From CAYLSV01 sp964386435 (GTDB taxonomy: Bacteria > Planctomycetota > Phycisphaerae > Tepidisphaerales > Tepidisphaeraceae): 7,486 bases of DNA. This document shows positions 1 to 5,641 of the stretch, piece after piece. Each line of letters starts with the position of its first letter. The first letter of the stretch is position 1. The stretch covers positions 1-7,486 of the forward strand of contig CAYLSV010000137.1 of NCBI GenBank assembly GCA_964386435.1. Reading direction: 5' to 3'. Both the position numbers and the translations under genes were made by a program. The notes below the pieces were generated by a model. It did not search any database. It was not told the DNA's origin and saw only the letters and a list, made by a program, of their open reading frames with translations.

Positions 1-1815
1 CTGCTCGGCGGCCTCGGCCTGCAGCTGCTGTTCGAGCCGCGCGGCCTCCTCCTCGGCCAGCCGCTTCTCCTCGGCGGCCTGACGCTCTTCCTCGAGCCGC
101 GTCTGCGCCGCCAGCCGGGCCGCCTGCTCGGCGGCTTGACGCTCTTTTTCCAGTCGCGCCTCCTCAGCCACACGCTCGGCCTCGACGCGGGCGGCTTCCT
201 CGGCAGCGAGCCGGGCCTGCGCCGCCAGCCGCTCCTCTTCGCGCCGGGCGTCCTCCGCGACCCGCTCGGCCTCAAGTCGTGCCGCTTCTTCGGCAGCAAG
301 TCGTTCCTGCTCCGCTTTCTCGGCGGCTTTCCGCTCTTCTTCAAGTCGGGCTTGCTCCGCGACACGCTCAGCTTCAAGTCGTGCCGCTTCTTCGGCGACG
401 CGTTCCTGCTCTGCTTTCTCGGCGGCTTTCCGCTCTTCTTCCAGCCGGGCCTCTTCGGCGACACGCTCGGTCTCAAGCCGGGCGGCTTCTTCGGCGGCAA
501 GTCGCTCTTGCTCCGCCTTTTCGGCGGCTTTCCGTTCTTCTTCCAGCCGAGCCTCTTCGGCGACACGCTCGGCCTCAAGTCGGGCCGCTTCTTCGGCGGC
601 AAGTCGTTCCTGCTCTGCTTTCTCGGCGGCTTTCCGTTCTTCTTCGAGTCGGGCTTGCTCCGCGACACGCTCGGCTTCAAGTCGTGCGGCTTCTTCGGCG
701 GCAAGTCGCTCTTGCTCCGCCTGTTCGGCGGCTTTTCGCTGTTCTTCGAGTCGGGCTTGCTCCGCGACGCGCTCAGCCTCCGCGCGGGCCGCTTCTTCGG
801 CGGCGAGGCGTTCCTGTTCTGCCTTCTCGGCGGCGTGCCGCTCTTCTTCGAGCCGGGCCTCCTCGGCGGCACGCTCGGCTTCGAGCCGTGCGGCTTCCTT
901 AACGGCCAGGCGTTCCTGCTCCGCCGTTTCGGCCGCCAAGCGTTCTTCCTTGAGCCGGGCTGCCTCCGCGACCCGCTCGGCCTCCGCGCGGGCGGCTTGC
1001 TCATCGATCTCCACCGGCGGGGCGTCGGCGGTGACGGCAAGGGCTTCGGCGTCGGCGGCTTGCGCGGCGTCTTCGTCCTCGAACTCCCCGGTCAGCTCGC
1101 CGGCTTCTTTCCAGTGGCGGGCGGTGGGGGCCTCGGCGGTTGGGACAATGAGGCGGGGCGGGACGTCGAGAACGGTGTCGGCCGTGGCGACCGCTTCGTC
1201 GGCGATCAACGTGGTAATCGTCGTGTCGCCGATGGCGAGGGTGAAGCCGTCTTCGAGGTGGCCCTTGCGGATTTGGGAGCCGTTGCGGAAAACGCCGCTG
1301 CGGCTGACGAGGTCGCGGACGTGCCAGGTGCCGCGGGTGCAGTAGAGGGCGGCGTGGGCGCGGGAGACGTTGGCGTCGCTGAGCGAGACGTCGGCGTCGG
1401 TGCGGGTGCCGATCAAGGCGGTGCGGCCCTCGATCTCGATTTCCTGGCCGTCATCGAGGCGGAGCGTCAGCGGCGGGACGGGCGCGGGAGTTTTGAGGTC
1501 ACGGGGGTCGGCGAAGCGGAGGGTGTACTTGCCGAGGGTGAGCACGTCGCCGTCGGCAAGTTGGTGCTCGTGAACCCGGTGGCCGTTGACAAGGGTGCCG
1601 TGGCGGCTGGCAAGATCGCGGACCCACGCGCCGCCGGGGTCGAGGACGATCAGGCAGTGGGCCTTGCTGACCGAGTCGTGGCGGAGGGTGATGTGGCTGC
1701 CGCGGCGTGAGCCGAGGTGGCTGGCGGCGCGGGTGAGCCGCAGGGGGGCGACGTCGGCGCGGTGCAGCGGCAGCAGCGTCGGGGTGGGGCTGGTTGGGCT
1801 GGGAACCGTGGGCAT
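1..1815 (-). CDS. Twin-FHA protein with long repetitive charged helix (C-terminus outside window)
   Basis: Reading the minus strand from ATG at 1815 gives 605 residues with no stop, open at the left edge. FHA domain 1 covers about residues 22-101, with G35-S-R, the S50-K-A-H53 motif and N77-G78. FHA domain 2 covers about 116-203, with G136-T-R, S151-R-A-H154 and N178-G179. These are the conserved phosphothreonine-contacting positions of the family, so both domains look able to bind. An acidic linker (about 205-270) leads into a helix made almost only of E, A, R, L, K, Q and V, with 34-residue repeats. No signal peptide or membrane segment is visible in this part. FHA domains dock on proteins phosphorylated by Ser/Thr kinases, which are common in planctomycetes. 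The helix may be a rod or single stable alpha-helix presenting the FHA head; that role is inferred. The ATG at 1815 is the first good start before domain 1. The gene is divergent from the operon at 2430. Confidence 0.9.
   Translation of the reverse strand, partial: MPTVPSPTSPTPTLLPLHRADVAPLRLTRAASHLGSRRGSHITLRHDSVSKAHCLIVLDPGGAWVRDLASRHGTLVNGHRVHEHQLADGDVLTLGKYTLRFADPRDLKTPAPVPPLTLRLDDGQEIEIEGRTALIGTRTDADVSLSDANVSRAHAALYCTRGTWHVRDLVSRSGVFRNGSQIRKGHLEDGFTLAIGDTTITTLIADEAVATADTVLDVPPRLIVPTAEAPTARHWKEAGELTGEFEDEDAAQAADAEALAVTADAPPVEIDEQAARAEAERVAEAARLKEERLAAETAEQERLAVKEAARLEAERAAEEARLEEERHAAEKAEQERLAAEEAARAEAERVAEQARLEEQRKAAEQAEQERLAAEEAARLEAERVAEQARLEEERKAAEKAEQERLAAEEAARLEAERVAEEARLEEERKAAEKAEQERLAAEEAARLETERVAEEARLEEERKAAEKAEQERVAEEAARLEAERVAEQARLEEERKAAEKAEQERLAAEEAARLEAERVAEDARREEERLAAQARLAAEEAARVEAERVAEEARLEKERQAAEQAARLAAQTRLEEERQAAEEKRLAEEEAARLEQQLQAEAAEQ
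200..1000 (-). repeat. 102-bp in-frame tandem repeats (34-residue helical unit)
   Basis: Matching anchor positions fall at 303, 402, 504, 606, 708, 810 and 912, so the spacing is 102 bp except for one 99-bp unit that has lost one alanine codon. Every unit keeps the reading frame. The protein unit is roughly AEQERLAAEEAARLEAER followed by VAEEARLEEERKAAEK. Copies differ mainly at synonymous or conservative sites, such as E/Q, A/T and K/Q. The repeat lies wholly inside the FHA-protein coding sequence and becomes more degenerate towards both ends. Tandem repeats of this kind can change copy number by recombination or slippage. Confidence 0.9.
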
Positions 1816-1930
1816 CGGCGGGAAGGGTCCGGGGCGAAGGCGGGGCGATGGGGTCTGAGCGGGTGCGGCGAGTCTATCGGGGCGCGGCCGGGCCCACCAA
1901 CCTGCCATCGGTTGGCGGCGGGGCTGGGAG

Positions 1931-1938
1931 ATTATAAT
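1931..1938. promoter_or_regulatory. Candidate -10 box(es), palindromic ATTATAAT
   Basis: TATAAT is present on both strands because the 8-mer is its own reverse complement. On the minus strand it would place a start site about 110 bases before the FHA-protein ATG. On the plus strand a TTGGCG at 1912-1917 is a possible but short-spaced (15 bp) -35. No consensus -35 is seen on the minus strand. It stands out as an AT-rich island in very GC-rich DNA. Confidence 0.35.
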
Positions 1939-1983
1939 GTGTGGTAACGCTCGCGGTTCGGTAACGTTCGGGCCGATAATGTG
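1934..1983. repeat. Paired short repeats ATAATGTG and GGTAACG
   Basis: ATAATGTG occurs at 1934-1941 and 1976-1983. Between them GGTAACG occurs at 1943-1949 and 1960-1966; each is followed by CTCG or TTCG, so an 11-base repeat matches at 10 positions. The GGTAACG copies are 17 bp apart and the outer copies 42 bp apart. The arrangement resembles tandem binding sites for a regulator near the candidate -10 box. No known operator was recognised. Confidence 0.4.
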
Positions 1984-1993
1984 CGAGCGGCCC

Positions 1994-2017
1994 TTGCAAC
2001 GGCACGGCGGTTGCAAC
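1994..2017. promoter_or_regulatory. TTGCAAC repeat, operator-like
   Basis: TTGCAAC (1994-2000) and GTTGCAA (2010-2016) form a perfect 7-bp inverted repeat with a 9-base spacer. TTGCAAC also recurs directly at 2011-2017, 17 bp from the first copy. Because TTGCAA is itself palindromic, the site could serve a dimeric repressor or two adjacent dimers. No regulator gene is recognised in the window. Confidence 0.3.
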
Positions 2018-2040
2018 TTGCGGCCCGTCCGAGATCGTCT

Positions 2041-2068
2041 TTGACAACCGATCGCCTTGAGGCATGTT
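2041..2068 (+). promoter_or_regulatory. Possible sigma70-type promoter upstream of the structured RNA
   Basis: A perfect TTGACA at 2041-2046 is followed after 16 bp by CATGTT at 2063-2068, a weak -10. Transcription from here would start about 85-90 bases before the 6S-like RNA, so the RNA would need 5' processing. Without transcript data this is only a candidate. Confidence 0.25.
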
Positions 2069-2159
2069 GGAGCGCGGCGGCCACGTCGCGTGATGACATG
2101 GCCACCGTCTTGAGATTTCACCGGCCCGCGTTTGGCCGGCGTGATCGTGGAAAGGGAGC

Positions 2160-2340
2160 TTATTTGCGGACCCTTGAGACACCCTCAGGGAGGAGCCCGC
2201 CCCTCGGCGTGCATGCCGGCAGTGTTGAGCCCTTAGGCCTTCGAGACCGGAAGCTAACCACTGGGGACGCGCGGCAGCTTGGGCCATTGTGCTTTGGCTC
2301 TCCGGTTCCACCCACCTGCTTTTCTGAGGGTTCGTCAACG
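2160..2340 (+). ncRNA. ssrS: Structured RNA, candidate 6S RNA
   Basis: About 180 bases fold into one long rod as in 6S RNA, which sequesters housekeeping RNA polymerase by imitating an open promoter. The closing stem 2163-2176 pairs with 2325-2338 at 13 of 14 positions, including G-U pairs. An internal bubble has a 5' side at about 2177-2188 and a 3' side at 2304-2324 containing CCACCCACC. An inner stem GGAG(g)AGCC at 2189-2197 pairs with GGCTCTCC at 2296-2303. The apical arm is TGCCG 2214-2218 with CGGCA 2272-2276, CAGTG 2220-2224 with CACTG 2259-2263, TTAG 2233-2236 with CTAA 2254-2257, and CTTC 2239-2242 with GAAG 2250-2253. Length and bubble position fit 6S, and no reading frame here looks coding. 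The 6S assignment rests on architecture and remembered resemblance, not on a model search. Another structured RNA or a cis-acting leader of the downstream operon remains possible. Confidence 0.55.
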
Positions 2341-2353
2341 GCTCCCCACGACA

Positions 2354-2377
2354 CGCCGGGCGGACGCGGGCGGTTTT
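2354..2377 (+). terminator. Weak terminator-like hairpin after the structured RNA
   Basis: CGCC at 2354-2357 can pair with GGCG at 2369-2372, followed by TTTT at 2374-2377. The stem is short and the loop is 11 bases, so this is a poor intrinsic terminator. It is listed because it is the only T-run just after the 6S-like RNA. Confidence 0.2.
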
Positions 2378-2429
2378 CTGCGCCGACCTCTCGTGGCACG
2401 GCGGGGCGGCGGTTGCTATTTTCGTCGTC

Positions 2430-2672
2430 GTGACCGCTGCCCGCCTGCCTGCCAAGTTGTACCGATCGGCCGTTGTGGCGGGCCTCGCCCTTGTGCTGGG
2501 CGGGTGCACGAATGTGTTGGAGACGGGCTACAAGCCTCGCAAGCTCGGCTCCACGGCCATCGAGCGGCGGGCCTACTTCGCCGGCCCGTTCACGCCCGCG
2601 GCTCGCGAAGCCCAGTCGCAGGAAGCCCGCGAACGCCAGTTCGAGCGTCGTCGCCCCGGCGACCGGTTCTGA
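2430..2672 (+). CDS. Small lipoprotein, 80 residues
   Basis: The protein starts at GTG 2430 and has a textbook lipoprotein signal: positively charged residues (R5, K9, R12), a hydrophobic core (about 14-24) and a lipobox L23-G24-G25-C26. Lipidation at C26 and processing by signal peptidase II would leave a mature chain of 55 residues. That chain is rich in R, E and Q, with a polar and probably extended C-terminus. No enzymatic domain is recognised. No Shine-Dalgarno site precedes the GTG; a TATTTT at 2417-2422 raises the possibility of a very short leader. The gene lies just after the 6S-like RNA and is the first of an apparent plus-strand operon, 109 bases before the next start. Function is unknown. 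The signal sequence is the main reason to call it real. Confidence 0.75.
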   Translation: MTAARLPAKLYRSAVVAGLALVLGGCTNVLETGYKPRKLGSTAIERRAYFAGPFTPAAREAQSQEARERQFERRRPGDRF

Positions 2673-2781
2673 TCCCGCGGGTGGTAGAACATCAAGAAAA
2701 CTCGGTGAGGGCGGGCGATTACCTCGGCTTCTTTTGCCGCGATCGCGTGGCACGCACGACGCCCCGCCTATCGTCACGTCC

Positions 2782-3501
2782 GTGAGCGCGGCGGCCCCTG
2801 TTCCTTCTGAACCAAATGGTCCGGCGGTCGAGCCGGGCGAGTTCTTGAAGTTGATCAAGCCGCTGTTGGAGCAGCAGGACACCGCCGCCGTCGCCCACGC
2901 CGTGCGAGGCCTTGGCTCGCCGATGCGGATCGTGCCGCTGCTTGATTGTGCCGACAGCGACGTGCAGAAAGTCGCGGCCTTGGCACTGAGCCTGGTCGGC
3001 AGCCCCGAGTGCGTCTCGCCACTGGCCCGGCAGCTGCGGCACGCCGACGCGGTGGTCAACCAGATGGCCGAGCACGCACTGTGGAGCATTTGGTTCCGCG
3101 GCGGCACGCCTGAGGCCAACGCGATGATCGCCCAAGGTGCCGAGGCGATGGCCCAGAAGCGGCTGGCCGAGGCCGAGGGGCATTTCACGGACGCCGTGCT
3201 GTGTTGCCCCGACTTCGCCGAGGCGTACAACCAGCGGGCAATCGTGCGGTACTTGCGGGAGCATTTCGAGGCAAGCCTGAACGACTGCCGCGAGGCAGCC
3301 CGGCTGGAGCCGACGCACTTCGGCGCCTGGGCCGGCATGGGGCACTGCCTGGCCCAAAGCGGCAACCTCGACGAGGCCGTGCAATGCTACCGGCAGGCGT
3401 TGCGGATCAACCCGCACCTCGACTGCGTGGCCGAGCTGGTCAGCGAGCTGGAGAACATCGAGCGGGTGGAGGCGGACGACGACGCCGACGACGTGACGTG
3501 A
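2782..3501 (+). CDS. HEAT-repeat / TPR protein, 239 residues
   Basis: The N-terminal half (about residues 20-108) forms HEAT-like helical pairs, for example 47-76 (MRIVPLLDCADSDVQKVAAL onward) and 78-107. The C-terminal half has three tetratricopeptide repeats at about 113-146, 147-180 and 181-214. They show the usual A, Y/F, G and P pattern, such as AYNQRAIVRY and the third repeat ending ALRINP. The tail (215-239) is acidic with a run of Asp. Both repeat types are protein-binding scaffolds, so a partner-docking role is likely, but the partner is unknown. No signal peptide is seen, which suggests a cytoplasmic protein. The start is uncertain. GTG 2782 is chosen because upstream in-frame codons (TTG 2734, or an open frame reaching back to 2473) give low-complexity sequence overlapping the lipoprotein gene. 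The stop overlaps the next gene's start by four bases. Confidence 0.85.
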   Translation: MSAAAPVPSEPNGPAVEPGEFLKLIKPLLEQQDTAAVAHAVRGLGSPMRIVPLLDCADSDVQKVAALALSLVGSPECVSPLARQLRHADAVVNQMAEHALWSIWFRGGTPEANAMIAQGAEAMAQKRLAEAEGHFTDAVLCCPDFAEAYNQRAIVRYLREHFEASLNDCREAARLEPTHFGAWAGMGHCLAQSGNLDEAVQCYRQALRINPHLDCVAELVSELENIERVEADDDADDVT

Positions 3502-3860
3502 GGGCCGAGAGATTGATCCGGCGGGTGCGGCAGCGCCTGTGTCTGCGGCGGGCGGTGGTGTGGGCGGCAAGCGGCGGGGCGATCGGCGCGGCCGGCGGCG
3601 TCTGGGGCGTCTGGGCCGGGGCGACGCTCGGCTTGATCTTCACCACACTGCGCCGACCGACGCCGCTCGACGCCGCCCGGCGAATCGATGAGGCACTGGG
3701 TACGCAGGACATCTTCCCCACCCTCGGCCACGGCGATCCGGCGATCCGCCACCTGATCCAGCAACGGGCCGATGACTCAGCAAGGCACACCGATGCCGCC
3801 CGCCTCGTGGTCATCCCGTGGCGGGCGCTCGGCGTGCTGCCGGCGACGGATTCGCGATGA
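3498..3860 (+). CDS. Short membrane-anchored protein, 120 residues
   Basis: GTG at 3498 overlaps the preceding TGA as GTGA, a typical arrangement for coupled translation. A basic N-terminus (R2, R5, R8, R9, R11, R13, R17, R18) precedes a hydrophobic, Gly/Ala-rich stretch at about 19-50, long enough for one membrane span or a hairpin. A conserved-looking segment follows: RRPTPLDAARRIDEALGTQD (52-71), then a D/A/R-rich helix and VVIPWRALGVLP (104-115). From memory, large planctomycete membrane proteins begin this way and then continue with further membrane spans and a long soluble part. Here the frame stops after 120 residues and an overlapping frame takes over, so this may be the N-terminal half of a split protein. 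That comparison was not tested by a search. Confidence 0.72.
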   Translation: MRAERLIRRVRQRLCLRRAVVWAASGGAIGAAGGVWGVWAGATLGLIFTTLRRPTPLDAARRIDEALGTQDIFPTLGHGDPAIRHLIQQRADDSARHTDAARLVVIPWRALGVLPATDSR

Positions 3861-4270
3861 CGCAGGTCGTAACCCCACTGTCGCCACCCGCCGAGCCGAC
3901 TGAAACCGGCCGCCCGACCGAGGGCATCGCCGAACCGGCCGACGCCACCCTCACCCAAACCAACCGCTCCGGCGACGCCAGCGCCCCCGGCACCCCCGGC
4001 CAAGGCAACGCCCCGGCCGTTGCCGAAAACACGTTCACGGCCACACCCCCACCGGCCAACACCACCCCCGGCCCTGCCGACAACGCCACCGCCACCGGCT
4101 CAACCGCCGCCACCCCCGGCCCCGCCCAACCCGCCCGACCCGCCGGCACCGCCGCCGCCGCCGGCGCCGTCGGTTCATCCGCCAACGCCGCTGGCTCGAC
4201 CAACGTCTCATCCGGACCCGGCGGCACCACTACCCAACACCGCCGCCTCGTCGAGTTGTACTTCCGCTGA
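3857..4270 (+). CDS. Pro/Thr/Ala/Gly-rich low-complexity protein, 137 residues
   Basis: ATG at 3857 overlaps the previous TGA as ATGA, so re-initiation by terminating ribosomes is plausible. There is no Shine-Dalgarno site. The frame shows a very strong C or G bias at third positions, which supports real coding. Composition is dominated by P, T, A, G and N (about residues 5-125), giving a disordered, linker-like chain. Only the last residues (RRLVELYFR, 129-137) look ordered; they resemble the short C-terminal helix seen, from memory, at the end of the related large membrane proteins. No signal peptide or membrane span is present, so on its own it would be cytoplasmic. It may be the tail half of a protein whose head is the preceding gene, either as two subunits or through a frameshift. 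Function is unknown. Confidence 0.62.
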   Translation: MTQVVTPLSPPAEPTETGRPTEGIAEPADATLTQTNRSGDASAPGTPGQGNAPAVAENTFTATPPPANTTPGPADNATATGSTAATPGPAQPARPAGTAAAAGAVGSSANAAGSTNVSSGPGGTTTQHRRLVELYFR

Positions 4271-4329
4271 GTCGGATCCACTCGCACGGCAGCGGGACCG
4301 TGCCATGCGATGAGCGATGCTGAAACCAC

Positions 4330-4350
4330 CTCCGCCTTGTGGAGGCGGGG
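4330..4350 (+). terminator. Possible terminator of the plus-strand operon
   Basis: CCGCCT (4332-4337) pairs with AGGCGG (4343-4348) over a 5-base loop. The stem can extend by a T-G and a C-G pair to 4330/4350. A T-rich TATTTTCT follows about eight bases later, too far for a classic intrinsic terminator but consistent with a weak or factor-assisted one. It lies 60 bases after the last stop codon. Confidence 0.4.
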
Positions 4351-4391
4351 CTGCAAGTATTTTCTCATTGATGGGCCCACCTGAAGCGTGA

Positions 4392-4626
4392 GGTAGCTGC
4401 GTCCAACGGACCGCAGTCCGGTATCGGGTTCGCATCCCTGACTGCGACTTGCCGAGTCGCGGCTACCTACCGCTCGTTAGAGCGGGTTGTGAAATCAACG
4501 CCCGCCGGACCTGCGGCACGTGGTGCCGCGGCCACCGCAGCATGACCACGAGGTTTGACTGCGGCTGTCACGTTGAAGACATGGTGCCACTGCGGGTGGA
4601 CCGCAATCAGTGTGGTTGCAGCTACC
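4392..4626. repeat. Block bounded by inverted GGTAGCTGC / GCAGCTACC
   Basis: GGTAGCTGC at 4392-4400 has its exact reverse complement GCAGCTACC at 4618-4626, and the match extends one base outward (A/T). The 235-bp block holds several hairpins: CTGCGTCC/GGA(C)CGCAG (4397-4416), GCGACT/AGTCGC (4444-4460), CCGCTC/GAGCGG with a GTTA loop (4470-4485), GCGGCAC/GTGCCGC (4513-4529) and CACTG/CAGTG enclosing CGG/CCG (4588-4612). No reading frame for a transposase is present. It may be a miniature non-autonomous element or a mosaic of REP-like units. Confidence 0.45.
4511..4541. repeat. Dispersed palindromic repeat, copy 1
   Basis: A 31-base element with the perfect stem GCGGCAC (4513-4519), loop GTG and GTGCCGC (4523-4529), followed by GGCCACCGCAGC. 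It matches the element at 7339-7369 at 29 of 31 positions; the two differences are transitions just after the stem. Both copies lie in intergenic DNA. Confidence 0.75.
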
Positions 4627-4651
4627 TGATGAACTCGCTGCCCCAACGGTA

Positions 4652-5641
4652 CTACTCGCCGACCTTGCGGATCGCATCCAGCACCGTGTTCGTTCGCATC
4701 GCTGAGTGGCCGGTGCTGGGGCAGGTTTCTTCGCCGGTGCGGAGGTCGTGGATGATCGTGTGCACGAGGAACCGCTGCACGTCCGGCGGACTGGGTAGGT
4801 CGAAAATCTCGTCGCCGCCGTCGGCGCGGTACAGGGTGAACGGCTCGTTGCCGAAGCAGGTGATCGTCAGGTGGCCGGCGGTGCCGGTGAGGGTGAGTTC
4901 GTCCTCCATCGTGCTGCCGGCGAAGTTCCAGGTGGCGGTGCCGAGGGCGTCGCCGGCGGCGAACGTCATGGCGGTCACGTCTTCCACCTCGTTGCCGCCG
5001 TGGCGTCGACTGTGGCCGGCAACGTGCTCCAGCGGGCCGAGCAGGTGGTCGAGCAAATCGAGCAGATGGCTGCCAAGGTCCATCACGAGGCCGCCGCCGG
5101 ATTGGGCGGGGTCGTGCCGCCAATCAGTTTGTCGTTGGGGGCGGAACAGGCGGGTCATGCGGTAGCTGACGTCGGTGAGCGTGCCGAGTTCGCCGGCGTC
5201 GAGCAGCTGCTTGACCTTCGCCCACCGCGGCAACAGCCGGCGGTAGTAGGCGACGAACAGCGGCAACTTCTTCGCGTCGAACGCGTCGACCATCCTTTGA
5301 CACTCGGCGGCCGTGCGGGCCATGGGCTTCTCGACGTAGCACGCCTTCCCCGCCTCGGCGGCGGCGAGGGCGTACCGCTCGTGCTGCCCCGGCGGGGTGG
5401 CGACGTACACCGCGTTCACCTCCGGATCGCCCAGCACGTCGGCCGCGTCGCCCGAGTGCTTCGGCACGTTGTGACGCTCGGCGAAGTCCGCCGCCTTGGC
5501 CGCGTCCCGCCGCATCACGCGGACCACCCGGCTGCCGTCGGTGTTCATCACGCCCGGACCGCTCTTGACCTCGCAGACGTCGCCGCAGCCGATAATGCCC
5601 CAGCGAACTTCTTCAAGCTTGCGAAAAGGCTCAGCCTTCAC
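4652..5641 (-). CDS. Gfo/Idh/MocA family NAD(P)-dependent oxidoreductase, 329 residues
   Basis: The N-terminal Rossmann domain has the dinucleotide-binding motif GIIGCGDV (15-22). The strand ending in VATPPGQH (80-87) and the signature YVEKPMA (102-108) follow; K105 is the family's catalytic lysine. The C-terminal alpha/beta domain has GGGLVMDLGSHLLDLL (182-197), with D188 and H192 at the usual substrate or catalytic positions. The length is typical. The family oxidises or reduces sugars, inositols and related alcohols with NAD(P)(H); the exact substrate cannot be told from sequence. No signal peptide is seen, so it should be cytoplasmic. Translation starts at GTG 5641, overlapping the end of the DinB-like gene by 11 bases, with a GGGGG-rich stretch upstream that may serve as a ribosome site. 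It is the third gene of the minus-strand operon. Confidence 0.95.
   Translation of the reverse strand: MKAEPFRKLEEVRWGIIGCGDVCEVKSGPGVMNTDGSRVVRVMRRDAAKAADFAERHNVPKHSGDAADVLGDPEVNAVYVATPPGQHERYALAAAEAGKACYVEKPMARTAAECQRMVDAFDAKKLPLFVAYYRRLLPRWAKVKQLLDAGELGTLTDVSYRMTRLFRPQRQTDWRHDPAQSGGGLVMDLGSHLLDLLDHLLGPLEHVAGHSRRHGGNEVEDVTAMTFAAGDALGTATWNFAGSTMEDELTLTGTAGHLTITCFGNEPFTLYRADGGDEIFDLPSPPDVQRFLVHTIIHDLRTGEETCPSTGHSAMRTNTVLDAIRKVGE

Larger units (their letters stand above)
1816..2159. other. Gene-free upstream region between divergent genes
   Basis: No convincing coding frame was found on either strand. Open frames crossing it have atypical composition and overlap the structured RNA or real genes. 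The stretch contains an 8-base palindrome ATTATAAT at 1931-1938, paired copies of GGTAACG and ATAATGTG, a TTGCAAC inverted/direct repeat, and a strong hairpin CCGGCC/GGCCGG at 2121-2139. It probably holds the promoter of the FHA gene (minus) and of the RNA or operon to the right (plus). Confidence 0.6.
4271..4651. other. Convergent intergenic region rich in hairpins
   Basis: The 381 bases lie between the ends of two convergent operons and contain no credible gene. They carry at least six stem-loops: 4330-4350, 4397-4416, 4442-4462, 4470-4485, 4511-4530 and 4588-4612. Most have GC-rich stems beginning CTGCG or ending CGCAG/CGCGG, often beside GGTAGCTGC or (G/C)GCTACC. Several may act together as a two-way transcription terminator. 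The repeated sequence frame also points to a dispersed repeat family. Confidence 0.7.

Noticed and set aside
200..1000. Regular repeats that could be taken for a CRISPR array
   Set aside because: Units are contiguous 102-bp coding repeats with no unique spacers and no palindromic direct repeat.
136..1710. Long plus-strand open frame (524 residues) with FGGKS/LLRLFGG-like repeats
   Set aside because: It is the antisense of the FHA and charged-helix gene. The repeats are the complement of the 34-residue E/A/R unit, and the minus frame has clear FHA motifs.
2394..2418. TGGCAC ... TTGCTA resembling a sigma54 promoter before the lipoprotein gene
   Set aside because: The gap between the two elements is 13 bases, whereas sigma54 needs about 5, so the spacing is wrong.
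1874..2509. Minus-strand open frame of 211 residues
   Set aside because: It lies antisense to the structured RNA and to the start of the lipoprotein gene, and no domain or coding-like composition is seen.
2473..2781. N-terminal extension of the HEAT/TPR frame
   Set aside because: It overlaps the lipoprotein gene in another frame and encodes low-complexity R/P/S-rich sequence. GTG 2782 is a better start.
2160..3365. Minus-strand open frame of 401 residues
   Set aside because: It is a shadow of the HEAT/TPR gene and the 6S-like RNA. The plus frame has recognisable TPR motifs.
3811..4380. Minus-strand open frame of 189 residues
   Set aside because: It is antisense to the P/T/A-rich gene, whose plus frame shows the strong third-position C bias.
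4425..4440. GGGTTCGCATCCC, resembling a tRNA T-arm
   Set aside because: The T-loop lacks the usual A58, the 5-bp stem is broken, and no matching acceptor or anticodon arm is found. It sits among hairpin repeats.
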